From positions 62,001-126,000 of the forward strand of contig CACYHH010000002.1 in the NCBI GenBank assembly GCA_902774115.1: a stretch of 64,000 bases of DNA. Direction: 5' to 3'. Source of the stretch: an uncultured Spirochaetales bacterium (GTDB taxonomy: Bacteria > UBP6 > UBA1177). The notes under the pieces were generated by a model, which ran no database searches, was not told the DNA's origin, and was given only the letters and a program-made list of their open reading frames with translations. Below, in pieces: positions 16,881 to 24,868 of this stretch; within the stretch, counting starts at the first letter, position 1, and every line of letters starts with the position of its first letter. The position numbers and the translations under genes were made by a program.

Positions 16881-18710
16881 TTATAAGAGGTTGATTTTTA
16901 TAGTGTTTACTGCGGAACCGGAGCTGTCGAGCGCGCTGGTGCCTCCGGTGATGACGAGTATCTGTCTGTCTCCGATTTTTCCTGCCGGAACAATTGATGC
17001 TTTCGGCATGATTCTTTTATCGCTCATTTTATGGCTCGGAGAATTCCTGTAATCTTCGAGATCAGTCGGGTTGATTACCTGATAGAAGTTTTCCGCGTCA
17101 GTTCCGCCGATTAAGATGATCTGGTTCTTGTCAGCATTGTAAAGCGTTTCCGCAAATGCTACGTTCTTGTCGTTCGAGCTGAGAAGATTCCCGTTCGCAG
17201 GAGTTTGGAACGAACCGTCGTTAAGATCCCATTTTCTTATAACACCGTTCTGGTCTGAATTTATGAGGGTTCCCGACTGGTTGGGCATTCCGCCTAAAGT
17301 ATAGAGAGCGTTGTTTACTGCGATGCTGTTTGCAAAAAATATGTTGTTGCTCATGTCGGCTTTGATATCCTTGCTTTCGCTTTCAGAGATAATAGATGCG
17401 ACAACGCCAGTTTTTCCCGATACTTCCGTTGTTTCGTCGCCGGTTTCATCGCCTGTTTCGTCATCGGTCGTTTCTTCGTCAGTCGTTTCATCTTCAGGAT
17501 CTCTTGTTGCAGCTGCCGGACCTGCCGGTCTTCCTCCGACTGCGAGAATCGAACCGTTGTTGTAAGCGACAGCGGGAAGAAGCATCGGAGAGGAAGTTTC
17601 TGCAAATTCCGTAACATCACTGACGGAAACGGTGCCGTTTTCACTTGTCGAGTCAGTGATCGTAAATTTGTATGTTTTGTTTGAAGGCTGGTTGTTTTCG
17701 TCAACTCCGCCGACAAGGAAAACCTCTATCGGTGCAGCATTTTCACCTTCATTGTTCAAAGTCTGTTTTACGAAAATGCTCTGGAATGCCATGAAAGGAA
17801 TGTTTCCCGAAACCGGAACTGTTTCGGTTTTGTTCTCTGCCATTATTCCGGAATTTTCTCTCATGTTGTATTTCGGATATGAAGGCATATATTTTTCGAT
17901 CGTCGTGACAGGGATCAGCTGGGAGTAGGGAAGCGCAGGGTAGTTTTTAAACGCTTCTTCGCCGGTCTGCTGCACGGAAGTGAATCCCTGGACTCCGCCG
18001 ATAAAGAGAATGCTTCCGTCATTGAGTGTTACCGCCTTGTGCATTGCACGTTTTCCGGTCATATTTGCGAGCATTTCAACTTTTCCCGACTCCATATCTA
18101 TTATTTCAACAGTTTCGGTTGCCACACATTTGCCGTTGCTGCCGCATGAAGGAAATCCGCCTGCGACAAGGATCCTTCCGTCTGGAAGAACGGTCGCGCT
18201 GTGACCGAATCTGGCAGTAATGAGTTTTTCGGGCATTTCAATCTCGTCCTTTTTCGGAGCCGTCGGGTAAAGAAGAACGGTTGCTTTTGTAGTTTTCCCG
18301 TTTTCAAAATTCAGACTGGTTACTTTTCCCTGCCATTCCACGGTGTTTGTATCGTTTCCGAGAAAAACCGAAACGATCAGAGTCGCATTTTCGGCCTTTT
18401 TTATTCCAGTAAGTCCTTTTTTTATCAGGTTGGACAGTCCGTTTCTGTCAACTGATTTTTTGAAAATAATTTCACCTTTGCTGTTTTTGATAAGGAAAGA
18501 CATCGCCACGAGGTTAGGCGTAATGCAGTCAAATGCCATTTCCGGGTAGCATTTGTCTCCGCTGTCGCGCAGCATCCTGAGAGAAACGGAAGCGCCGTTG
18601 CCGTCGGAATCCGATCCGTTCTCCTGCGAAGAATCTCCTTCGTTTCCGCCGCATGAAACGAGGACAAAAATTGAAAAAATCACGAAAAATAACCGGAAAA
18701 GTTTTTTCAT
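16881..18710 (-). CDS. Kelch-type beta-propeller lipoprotein
   Basis: The 609-residue product has a lipoprotein signal (MKKLFRLFFVIFSIFVLVSCGG, cysteine about residue 20) and an acidic Ser/Asp/Gly linker. A short beta domain follows, then kelch-like repeats from about residue 155: ARFGHSATVLPDGRILVAGGF, AMHKAVTLNDGSILFIGGVQG, LPAVAYNNGSILAVGGRP, FANSIAVNNALYTLGGMP, NQIILIGGTDAENF and RQILVITGGTSAL. This pattern predicts a six- or seven-bladed propeller anchored in the envelope, probably for binding. An acidic Thr/Asp/Glu insert (EDETTDEETTDDETGDE) lies between blades. The start follows the phosphoesterase stop by 2 bases and uses a GGAG inside that gene, so they are coupled. Confidence 0.8.
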   Translation of the reverse strand: MKKLFRLFFVIFSIFVLVSCGGNEGDSSQENGSDSDGNGASVSLRMLRDSGDKCYPEMAFDCITPNLVAMSFLIKNSKGEIIFKKSVDRNGLSNLIKKGLTGIKKAENATLIVSVFLGNDTNTVEWQGKVTSLNFENGKTTKATVLLYPTAPKKDEIEMPEKLITARFGHSATVLPDGRILVAGGFPSCGSNGKCVATETVEIIDMESGKVEMLANMTGKRAMHKAVTLNDGSILFIGGVQGFTSVQQTGEEAFKNYPALPYSQLIPVTTIEKYMPSYPKYNMRENSGIMAENKTETVPVSGNIPFMAFQSIFVKQTLNNEGENAAPIEVFLVGGVDENNQPSNKTYKFTITDSTSENGTVSVSDVTEFAETSSPMLLPAVAYNNGSILAVGGRPAGPAAATRDPEDETTDEETTDDETGDETGDETTEVSGKTGVVASIISESESKDIKADMSNNIFFANSIAVNNALYTLGGMPNQSGTLINSDQNGVIRKWDLNDGSFQTPANGNLLSSNDKNVAFAETLYNADKNQIILIGGTDAENFYQVINPTDLEDYRNSPSHKMSDKRIMPKASIVPAGKIGDRQILVITGGTSALDSSGSAVNTIKINLL

Positions 18711-18712
18711 TT

Positions 18713-19252
18713 TCAGATCTCCTTAAATAAACCATTGAATTTATTAAATTTCTTTGAAACAACAACCTCTTTTGAATCAATATCCGAAATTTGAATTTTT
18801 ACCGCGCCGGAAGAATCGGTTTCAATAACTGCCAACGATCTGTGACCGGTGAGTCCGACTTTTCCCATAGAGCCGGGATTGATGAAGATCCTGCCGTCAC
18901 GTGCTTCGGCAAGCGGCGTGTGAGTGTGTCCGAAAACTACGATTTCAGCTTTTGCGGCATTCATCGCGCTTTCGTTCGCGGGAAGGATCCTGTGCGGAGC
19001 CGTAAGATTGTGGACGATGAAAAATTTCAAGTCTCCGATATTTGCAGAAACGCTTTCGGGAAGATAGCCGGAGAGTACAAAATCGGTGTTTCCGAAAACA
19101 GCATAAAGATTTTTTTCTCCGACTGCCGCGTCAAGAGCACCGAAAAATGCGGCGTCTCCTATATCGCCTGCATGGATAACAGCATCAAAATCCATGTTTT
19201 TTATGTCCACCGGCATTTCGCCGTGAGTGTCGGAAACAACAAGTATTTTCAT
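18713..19252 (-). CDS. YfcE/MJ0936-type metallophosphoesterase
   Basis: The 179-residue cytoplasmic protein shows the calcineurin-like motif set in order: MKILVVSDTHGE (DxH), VIHAGDIGD (GDxxD-like), VFGNTDF (GNxD), VVFGHTHTP (GHTH) and FINPGSMG. Members of this subfamily hydrolyse phosphodiesters or phosphomonoesters with two metal ions; the physiological substrate is usually unknown. ATG 19252 fits the family N-terminus and is preceded by a GGGGGTGCAGGT stretch; upstream in-frame codons look non-coding. The kelch lipoprotein gene follows after 2 bases. Confidence 0.88.
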   Translation of the reverse strand: MKILVVSDTHGEMPVDIKNMDFDAVIHAGDIGDAAFFGALDAAVGEKNLYAVFGNTDFVLSGYLPESVSANIGDLKFFIVHNLTAPHRILPANESAMNAAKAEIVVFGHTHTPLAEARDGRIFINPGSMGKVGLTGHRSLAVIETDSSGAVKIQISDIDSKEVVVSKKFNKFNGLFKEI

Positions 19253-19352
19253 AACCTGCACCCCCAAAACCGTTCTTTTTAGCACGATATCGTTTTTATG
19301 TCAAAATAGTGAATATTTTGGCAAACAGTTTTTTGCCGTAGTTTTTTTGTGC

Positions 19353-19380
19353 TTGTCTTAATCTGTTTTTCCGGTAAAAT
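19353..19380 (+). promoter_or_regulatory. Promoter at the head of the accessory island
   Basis: TTGTCT (19353-19358), 16 bases, TAAAAT (19375-19380), followed by GGAGGG and the ATG at 19415. It would transcribe the truncated signal-peptide gene and the genes behind it. Confidence 0.5.
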
Positions 19381-19414
19381 ACCGTGTTTTGTTAATTTTA
19401 GACGGAGGGTCGTC

Positions 19415-19489
19415 ATGCAGAAATTTTTATCATTTTTGGCGGTGTTTTTTTCTTTCTTGTCCATTTCCGCAGGCTGGGTAAACCCATGA
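19415..19489 (+). pseudogene. Truncated signal-peptide gene (remnant 5' end of a secreted protein)
   Basis: GGAGGG and ATG 19415 start a 24-codon reading frame, MQKFLSFLAVFFSFLSISAGWVNP, ending at TGA 19489. The sequence is a complete Sec signal peptide with a likely cleavage after SISA, but only a few residues of mature protein follow. With its promoter, ribosome-binding site and export signal intact, it looks like the 5' end of a larger secreted protein whose body has been lost. The stop overlaps the ATG of the first NPFV module by 4 bases (ATGA). Loss by deletion or a frameshift would explain this. Alternatively the two frames are made as a coupled or frameshifted secreted peptide. Confidence 0.5.
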
Positions 19490-19602
19490 TTTACAGGAAT
19501 CCGTTTGTTCCGGGGGCAGAATACGGATACAACTCAACAACATACGAAAAATTTCAACAATCTGGCTTCCCGCAGACGAATGTGGATCCATACTGGTATT
19601 AG
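19486..19602 (+). CDS. NPFV-DPYW module, copy 1
   Basis: A 38-residue frame starting MIYRNPFVPGAEYGYN, then TTYEKFQQSGFPQTNV and ending DPYWY. It is one of four copies in this island and has no family that I recognise. The stop codon TAG is part of the ribosome-binding site TAGGAGG of the next gene, so translation is coupled. Between copies 1 and 3 I count 13 synonymous against 3 amino-acid-changing codons over the 30 codons from VPG to PYW, which means the protein sequence has been under selection. It is probably the tail of a larger secreted protein rather than a free peptide. Confidence 0.55.
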   Translation: MIYRNPFVPGAEYGYNSTTYEKFQQSGFPQTNVDPYWY

Positions 19603-19611
19603 GAGGAAACA

Positions 19612-20919
19612 ATGAGATTTATATTTTTTGCATCATTGATTTTGTTCTCGTGTTTTACGGTTTTTGCCAACGGCGCAGCAATTGACGGTTCAAGCCTTAC
19701 AAGAACCGGTAATATAGTCTATCTGCAAAAAGAAAATATCAAAATAGAGAAAGAAAGTATCTCCATTGTGTTTGTGAATGATGTTTTCAAGTTTAACGTC
19801 CAATACAAGCTGAAAAACAGTTCTGATAAAGCAGAAAAAATTGATTATGCTTTCCCCGTTTTATTTGAAGATCTCCTCGAGAGTGGTTATGTGAGTGAGG
19901 ATCCGTATTTCAAAAAAGACAAAATCCGTAATTTTTCTGTAAAAATCAACGGTGTCGCACAAAAAATGAAAGAACAGAAAATTCCAAGAGGTGAACCTAA
20001 TAATGTTTATTTTGTTTATTCATTCGATTTTCCTGCAAAACAGAGCATTGAAATCGAAGTAAATTATGAAGTTGATCCGTGGGGAGACATCACTGAATAT
20101 GGACCGTATACTCTATACTGGTTCAGGCCTCGAAAAACAAAATATTCTATGTCCAACGCAAAATATTTCGGTTCAGGATCGGCAGACGAACTTGAAATAA
20201 ACATTGATATGAGTGATTTGTTCCGTAACGGCGGAAAACTGCTGACGCTTGAGCCGAGAATTTTCTCATTTGACAAGGCTGGAACATTCAAATTCAAAGG
20301 AAAAAATTTCGATTTTTCCAAAAACAGTGAAATTGAAATAGAGTACGATAATTCCTTAAGAAATTTATGGGATCAGATTGTCGGGAGTCGTCTCACGACA
20401 AAAAACAAGATAAAAAGCGTGAAAGTTTCTTCTGCGGCAGCGGAAACAAAGGCTGCCAATCTGTTTGACGGAGACCCGGCGACTGCATGGTGCGCAACCG
20501 GCAAAAACAACTGGATAGAGGTCAAAACCGAGAAGAGCAACATAAGATTTATCGCTGTTTTGAACGGCAACATGAAAAATGAAAAAACGCTGTCCGAAAA
20601 CGGCAAGGTAAAATCTATGGAAATCGAGTATAAAAATTGTTCAGCTATATTAGCATGTGTCAACAAACCAGAAAATCCTATTGACTTTTTGAGAACAGAA
20701 AAACAAAAGGGTGAGGAATATCCGGAAGAAGCGGAGATCAGGCAAAGATACGAGATTATTCACGAAAAACCTATTTATTTTGATTATGACATCGTTTATC
20801 TAGGTGAACGCGACATGCCTCATTATGAAAACTGCACTCTCCGCTTCAAAGTGAAAGAGATACTTCCGGGCAGTAAATTCAAGAACGTGTGCATATCTGA
20901 AATTTTTATTCTGGAATAA
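19612..20919 (+). CDS. Secreted protein: DUF4424-like N-terminus, NADase-type glycan-binding-like C-terminus
   Basis: The 435-residue product has a Sec signal (MRFIFFASLILFSCFTVFANG). Residues about 40-240 resemble DUF4424-type beta domains (ISIVFVNDVFKFNVQYKLKN, KIDYAFPVLFEDL, PYTLYWFRPRKT). Residues about 275-430 resemble the discoidin-like NADase-type glycan-binding domain: ANLFDGDPATAWCATG, NNWIEVKTE, RFIAVLNGNMKNEKT and a closing VCISEIFIL strand. In NAD-hydrolase toxins that domain directs the toxin; here it stands without an enzyme. TAGGAGG of module copy 1 is its ribosome-binding site. Its position behind the module makes it a candidate partner or immunity-type protein, but no such activity is shown. 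Confidence 0.6.
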   Translation: MRFIFFASLILFSCFTVFANGAAIDGSSLTRTGNIVYLQKENIKIEKESISIVFVNDVFKFNVQYKLKNSSDKAEKIDYAFPVLFEDLLESGYVSEDPYFKKDKIRNFSVKINGVAQKMKEQKIPRGEPNNVYFVYSFDFPAKQSIEIEVNYEVDPWGDITEYGPYTLYWFRPRKTKYSMSNAKYFGSGSADELEINIDMSDLFRNGGKLLTLEPRIFSFDKAGTFKFKGKNFDFSKNSEIEIEYDNSLRNLWDQIVGSRLTTKNKIKSVKVSSAAAETKAANLFDGDPATAWCATGKNNWIEVKTEKSNIRFIAVLNGNMKNEKTLSENGKVKSMEIEYKNCSAILACVNKPENPIDFLRTEKQKGEEYPEEAEIRQRYEIIHEKPIYFDYDIVYLGERDMPHYENCTLRFKVKEILPGSKFKNVCISEIFILE

Positions 20920-20932
20920 AAGGTGCCAGATA

Positions 20933-21052
20933 ATGATTTATCGCAATCCGTTTGTTCCAACAAATGCAGAATATGGCTATGATTTAACTACTTATGAGAA
21001 GTGGCAACAGTCTGGGTTTGTTCAACCGGAGGTGGATCCATGGCTAAGATAA
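20933..21052 (+). CDS. NPFV-DPYW module, copy 2
   Basis: A 39-residue frame beginning MIYRNPFVPTNAEYGYD and ending EVDPWLR, the most diverged of the four copies (VQPEVDPW in place of PQTNVDPY). The GGAGGT inside its codons for PEV serves as ribosome-binding site for the next gene, whose ATG at 21040 lies within the module, a 13-base overlap. It begins 13 bases after the previous gene's stop. Confidence 0.55.
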   Translation: MIYRNPFVPTNAEYGYDLTTYEKWQQSGFVQPEVDPWLR

Positions 21053-21363
21053 TTGAGAAAATCAAAAGTCGACCTCTATTTTTCATATATATTTTTCTGA
21101 CAGAAATCAGCTATATGATTATTTTGATGGATTTTTGGTTTTCATTTAGTATTGACTTTTACAAGACAGCAATACAACAATTTATGATATCGTTGGGCAA
21201 AAATATTGGACTTCCTGTCTTTTTTCTTACCACACCAATATTTTTTGTACTCAGTTTTTTCAGACCCGAAATAAAGCAGATAAGAATTAAAATGCTTCTT
21301 TTCTTTTTGCTGCACTTCTGTTTGTTGATTGCAGCTTTTTGTCTTTGGTTTAACGGTAGATAG
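21040..21363 (+). CDS. Small membrane protein, candidate immunity-type protein
   Basis: The 107-residue product is not a recognised family. It has three strong hydrophobic segments: LFFIYIFLTEISYMIILMDF, IGLPVFFLTTPIFFVLSFF and MLLFFLLHFCLLIAAFCLWF. ATG 21040 is chosen because GGAGGT precedes it; the frame is open to 21001 but has no ribosome-binding site there. The layout (charged start, LFFIY-TEI, a KxxLLFF end helix) matches the next gene, so they are probably diverged duplicates. Small multi-pass proteins behind toxin tips are often immunity proteins; that is inference from position only. The sequence is strikingly A+T-rich. Confidence 0.6.
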   Translation: MAKIIEKIKSRPLFFIYIFLTEISYMIILMDFWFSFSIDFYKTAIQQFMISLGKNIGLPVFFLTTPIFFVLSFFRPEIKQIRIKMLLFFLLHFCLLIAAFCLWFNGR

Positions 21364-21372
21364 GGAGCAAAA

Positions 21373-21630
21373 ATGAGAAAGAATCTTTTCTGGATATATG
21401 TGTTACTTAGTGAAATTGACATTCTTGTTTTTGGAGTTTTGCTATTTAATTCCGTATGGTGGTATGCAACATCGATTACGTTAATTACATTGATACTGTT
21501 TTTGATTTTTGAATTTTTTCTGACAGTAAGTTTTTTTATTGATGAACTTACTCAAAAAAGAAAAGTAATGCTATGGGTATTTCTTTTCAACTTGTTTTTT
21601 ATGATAGCTTGTCGTTTGTTGTGTTCGTGA
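21373..21630 (+). CDS. Small membrane protein, probable paralogue of the preceding gene
   Basis: The 85-residue product starts MRKNLFWIYVLLSEIDILVFG and has three hydrophobic segments, ending RKVMLWVFLFNLFFMIACRLL. Topology and spacing of charged residues follow the 107-residue protein before it, 9 bases upstream, which suggests an old tandem duplication. GGGAGC precedes the ATG. No family recognised; strongly A+T-rich. Confidence 0.55.
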   Translation: MRKNLFWIYVLLSEIDILVFGVLLFNSVWWYATSITLITLILFLIFEFFLTVSFFIDELTQKRKVMLWVFLFNLFFMIACRLLCS

Positions 21631-21654
21631 AAAATTATTGAAACATTGGATGAT

Positions 21655-21927
21655 ATGATTAATTTCTTTGAAATGATGGATGAAGTTGGACCTGTCATCA
21701 AATATGACGATGACAACGGCAGAAAAGTTTTTATGTTTAACCCTTATTACAGAGGCAAAGATCCTTTGAAAGAAATTATCTGGAATACACGAAACGCAGA
21801 CGGAACCAGAGGATTCGTTAGAAACCCATTTGTCCCAGGTGCAGAATACGGTTATGACTCTAGTACATATGAAAAATTTCAACAAGCTGGGTTTCCTCAG
21901 ACTAATGTTGATCCATATTGGCAATAG
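21655..21927 (+). CDS. NPFV-DPYW module, copy 3, with a longer N-terminal part
   Basis: A 90-residue frame. The last 37 residues are the module (FVRNPFVPGAEYGYD ... TNVDPYWQ). Before it lie about 53 residues not seen with the other copies: MINFFEMMDEVGPVIKYDDD, then KVFMFNPYYRGKDPLKEIIW and NTRNADGTRG. The frame is open back to the stop of the preceding gene, and no good ribosome-binding site precedes ATG 21655. It therefore looks like the surviving C-terminal end of a larger protein rather than a complete gene. The internal FNPYYRGKD may be a weak second NP-type element. TAGGAG at the stop serves the next gene. Confidence 0.5.
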   Translation: MINFFEMMDEVGPVIKYDDDNGRKVFMFNPYYRGKDPLKEIIWNTRNADGTRGFVRNPFVPGAEYGYDSSTYEKFQQAGFPQTNVDPYWQ

Positions 21928-21936
21928 GAGATTGTA

Positions 21937-23307
21937 ATGAAATATTTGATTCTGCTTTTATTTCTGCCATTTTTTCTTTGTGCTGAAACAACATCAGAAC
22001 CCGTGTCCATGATGACAAAAGCTGAAATTGAAAAGTGTTCAAAAAACAAAGAAAAAACCAGTTTACGTTTTTTGATAAGAGAAAACGGCAAAACCGGTTT
22101 TATTGACGGCTGCGGAAATGTTGTCATTAAACCGATTTACGATTCTGCACTTGAATTCAGCGAAGGTCTTGCCCGCGTCGAAAAAGACGGAAAATACGGT
22201 TATATCGATAAGTCAGGCAAGGTTGCGATTGATTTTTATCTCGATTATGCCGGATTTTTTTATAACGGTTTGGCAGCTGCGGAAATTCATGGCGACAACG
22301 CAGAAAAATTCTATATCGATAAAGACAATAATCGATATTCCGAAAGAAATTCAGAAAATTCTCTGGAAAAAACTGTAATGTTCAGGCGTGTTTACGATAA
22401 TCTTGTTCTAAAAGAATCCCGCTCCTGGAATGATCATAATGCGTTTGTTCTCGGCAAAGGCCTGGTAACGATCAAGGCTAGAAAAGGATTTTCATTTTAT
22501 ACCGATTATTCCAGTCAGAAAGTAAGCTCAAACAGTGTTTCCAACGATGAGCTTGTGGAAAGCTGCAACGATGTCAGACTATTTGAAAATGACGGAAATA
22601 TTATTTTTGTTAAAAACGGCAAACAGGTAAAAACATTGAATAATTCCAGTGTTTATATGCTTCCGGTATGCAGAGAGGGTGTAACAAATATTGTTTGGGT
22701 AAAAGGAAACAGGGAAGAGGTCTGTAATGATTTTTTCGGTTTAGATAAGACTTTTTTCATTTACAATTTGGACGGAATTGAAATTGCCGGATTTGAAGAT
22801 GAAGATGTTATAAAACATATGGCTTATCTCGACAAGAACATCATTGGGATCGCTTCTTTTGACGATAGAGAGTCTGGAATTTTCGATCTCGATGGTAAGA
22901 CCTTCGTTTTTAACGAAGATTTGAAGAAACATTTTGTCTTTTCTAAAAATTTTTGCTTCGGCGAACCTTGCAAAGAGGAGAGGAGAGATAAAAAAATGAG
23001 CTTTGATTTTAATCAGAGGATTTTTAAAAATCCTTGTCCGGAAATTCAGTTGAAATCCAACGAAAAAAGGGTCAACGAAAAATATGTCCGTGAATATTAT
23101 GACAAAAGATCCGGTAAATTGATATCGCGAGGCGGTTGGACTAAAACATATAGAAGTTTGAATCAAGGATGTTTTGTTGTTGTTAGAGTGGAAGATAAGA
23201 TGTATTATCTCAATGATGATTACAAAGTTTTCTGGAGCGGTGAGATCGAAAGGCACAAGGAAGAAGAAATCGAGTATATAAAGGACGGAATCAAGTCAAA
23301 GCTTTAA
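21937..23307 (+). CDS. Secreted WG-repeat protein A
   Basis: The 456-residue product has a Sec signal (MKYLILLLFLPFFLCAETT) and WG-type beta repeats after it: RENGKTGFIDGCGNVVIKPIYDS, EFSEGLARVEKDGKYGYIDKSG and further diverged units. WG repeats form beta-propeller-like or solenoid binding surfaces. The C-terminus has SGKLISRGGWTKTYRS and a YYLNDDYKVFW strand. It sits directly behind module copy 3 and overlaps the next WG-repeat gene by one base (TAATG). WG-repeat proteins are known in polymorphic-toxin neighbourhoods, so a partner or immunity role is possible but not shown. Confidence 0.72.
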   Translation: MKYLILLLFLPFFLCAETTSEPVSMMTKAEIEKCSKNKEKTSLRFLIRENGKTGFIDGCGNVVIKPIYDSALEFSEGLARVEKDGKYGYIDKSGKVAIDFYLDYAGFFYNGLAAAEIHGDNAEKFYIDKDNNRYSERNSENSLEKTVMFRRVYDNLVLKESRSWNDHNAFVLGKGLVTIKARKGFSFYTDYSSQKVSSNSVSNDELVESCNDVRLFENDGNIIFVKNGKQVKTLNNSSVYMLPVCREGVTNIVWVKGNREEVCNDFFGLDKTFFIYNLDGIEIAGFEDEDVIKHMAYLDKNIIGIASFDDRESGIFDLDGKTFVFNEDLKKHFVFSKNFCFGEPCKEERRDKKMSFDFNQRIFKNPCPEIQLKSNEKRVNEKYVREYYDKRSGKLISRGGWTKTYRSLNQGCFVVVRVEDKMYYLNDDYKVFWSGEIERHKEEEIEYIKDGIKSKL

Positions 23308-24755
23308 TGGAAACTGTGAGATTTTATAAAATGAGAAACCTGATAATTTTAGCAGCTTTATCGTTTATAGCTCTTTTATGCGTTTACATGGATGAGGCAT
23401 CACGGGCAAACAAAAAAGTATTGTATGTCCTCAGCCACGACAATGGAAAAGAGTCTCTTTTATTTGATGATTTCAGCGAAGCTCTTCCCCCGGTATTCGA
23501 CGAAGTTTTCACTATGCAGGACGGATTGATGCGAGCTTTGAAAAACGGGTATTCGGTGATAGTCACTGAAAAGGGAAAGATTCTTCCTGGCGAATATCTG
23601 CGCATAAAAGAGTTTAAAGAAGATCTTTCATCTGTTAAATCAAAAGACAAGAAGTGGGGATTTATCGACAGAAGCGGAAAAATCGTCATCACCTTTGAGT
23701 ATGAAGACGCCGGAAACTTTTCCGAAGGCTTAGCCCCAGTCAAAAAAGATGGGAAATGGGGCTATATTTCCAGAACCGGTGAAGTAAAAATACCTTTTGA
23801 ATTTGATGAAGCCTCTGATTTTTCAGAAGAATACGCGGTCGTTTCCAAAAACGGGGAAGCAGGATTTATCGATAAAAACGGTGTTTCGCCGACAGGTTTT
23901 GTTTTTGATTCAGGAGAACCTTTCCGATTTGGAGTCGCCGTCGTGAAAAATGGTGATGAAAATCATCTCATAAATAAAAAGTGGGAAACAATTTATGTTT
24001 CAAAAAGCTCTATCTCACCGTTTCCTGTCGGTGAAAATGTCTTGTCTTTAAGAGCTATTGTTTTGCCTCCGCTTGTGAATAACGATAAAGTGATATTACG
24101 CGAAAGCGATGCCGACAGAGTTTATCCGAAATTCGAGAACTCCTTGCTTGTGTTCGAAAAGAACAGAAAATTCGGTGCGGTAAACACAAACGGAAATATT
24201 GTTGCTCCGGCAAACTTTGACAGTGTCATTATTTTAAAACACGGATATTTGTTAGTCAGAGAAGGTTCTAAAAAGGGACTGATGAATAAAAGCGGCGAGT
24301 ATATTCTGGAAATAAAACCGGAATATTATGATATCCGAGTGCTTGACAGCGGGAAAATTGTTGCATTGGAAGGAGATACACTAAAAATAATAAGCGATGA
24401 TCTCAAAACAGAGACCGTTGTTTCCGATATCAATATGATTCTTGGAGTCCGTGACGGCAAAATAATTGTTCAAAAGGCGGGGAAAAAAGTTGTTTTGGAT
24501 GAAAATGGCGCGATTTCTGTAGAAGCACCTGTTGGTAAAGATCCTGTCGAAGAAGAAAAAGACAACCCTTCGAAAATTTCTGTTTACGGCAGAACATGCG
24601 GTTTCGTTGACGGTTTGGCACGTGTCGAACAAAGCGGAAATATTTTATACATTGACAAGTCTGGTAATATTGTTCTTCGCGGAAAATGGCTTAGAAGAGT
24701 TGACTGGAAAGATGTCTATGCCTGTGGAAGAAGAGGAGACTTCGGATATTGGTGA
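23307..24755 (+). CDS. WG-repeat protein B, membrane-anchored
   Basis: The 482-residue product has an N-terminal membrane segment (MRNLIILAALSFIALLCVYM) and clear WG repeats: KKWGFIDRSGKIVITFEYED, FSEGLAPVKKDGKWGYISRTG, EEYAVVSKNGEAGFIDKNG, RKFGAVNTNGNIVAPANFD and a last unit GFVDGLARVEQSGNILYIDKSG. Its C-terminal GKWLRRVDWKDVYACGR parallels the GGWTKTYRS end of protein A, so the two are paralogues. Translation begins on a TAATG overlap at 23307; ATG 23331, which starts directly at the signal anchor, is the alternative. The stop TGA overlaps the GTG of module copy 4, where part of that module (the NP) is missing. Confidence 0.72.
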   Translation: METVRFYKMRNLIILAALSFIALLCVYMDEASRANKKVLYVLSHDNGKESLLFDDFSEALPPVFDEVFTMQDGLMRALKNGYSVIVTEKGKILPGEYLRIKEFKEDLSSVKSKDKKWGFIDRSGKIVITFEYEDAGNFSEGLAPVKKDGKWGYISRTGEVKIPFEFDEASDFSEEYAVVSKNGEAGFIDKNGVSPTGFVFDSGEPFRFGVAVVKNGDENHLINKKWETIYVSKSSISPFPVGENVLSLRAIVLPPLVNNDKVILRESDADRVYPKFENSLLVFEKNRKFGAVNTNGNIVAPANFDSVIILKHGYLLVREGSKKGLMNKSGEYILEIKPEYYDIRVLDSGKIVALEGDTLKIISDDLKTETVVSDINMILGVRDGKIIVQKAGKKVVLDENGAISVEAPVGKDPVEEEKDNPSKISVYGRTCGFVDGLARVEQSGNILYIDKSGNIVLRGKWLRRVDWKDVYACGRRGDFGYW

Positions 24756-24859
24756 GAAAATTTGTTCCTGGTGCAGAATATGGCTATGACTCAACAACAT
24801 ACGAAAAATTTCAGCAATCTGGATTTCCACAAACGAATGTAGATCCGTACTTTGAGTAG
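24752..24859 (+). CDS. NPFV-DPYW module, copy 4 (5'-truncated)
   Basis: A 35-residue frame read from GTG 24752, overlapping the stop of WG-repeat gene B (GTGA). It reads VRKFVPGAEYGYDS, then TTYEKFQQSGFPQTNV and DPYFE. Compared with the other copies the residues before FVPG (RNP) are replaced, so the junction between the WG gene and the module falls there. TAGGAGG at its stop is the ribosome-binding site of the next gene. Confidence 0.5.
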   Translation: MRKFVPGAEYGYDSTTYEKFQQSGFPQTNVDPYFE

Positions 24860-24868
24860 GAGGTATTT

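Noticed and set aside
19612-20919. NAD-hydrolase toxin
   Set aside because: Only the binding-type C-terminal domain is seen; no catalytic NADase domain is recognisable.
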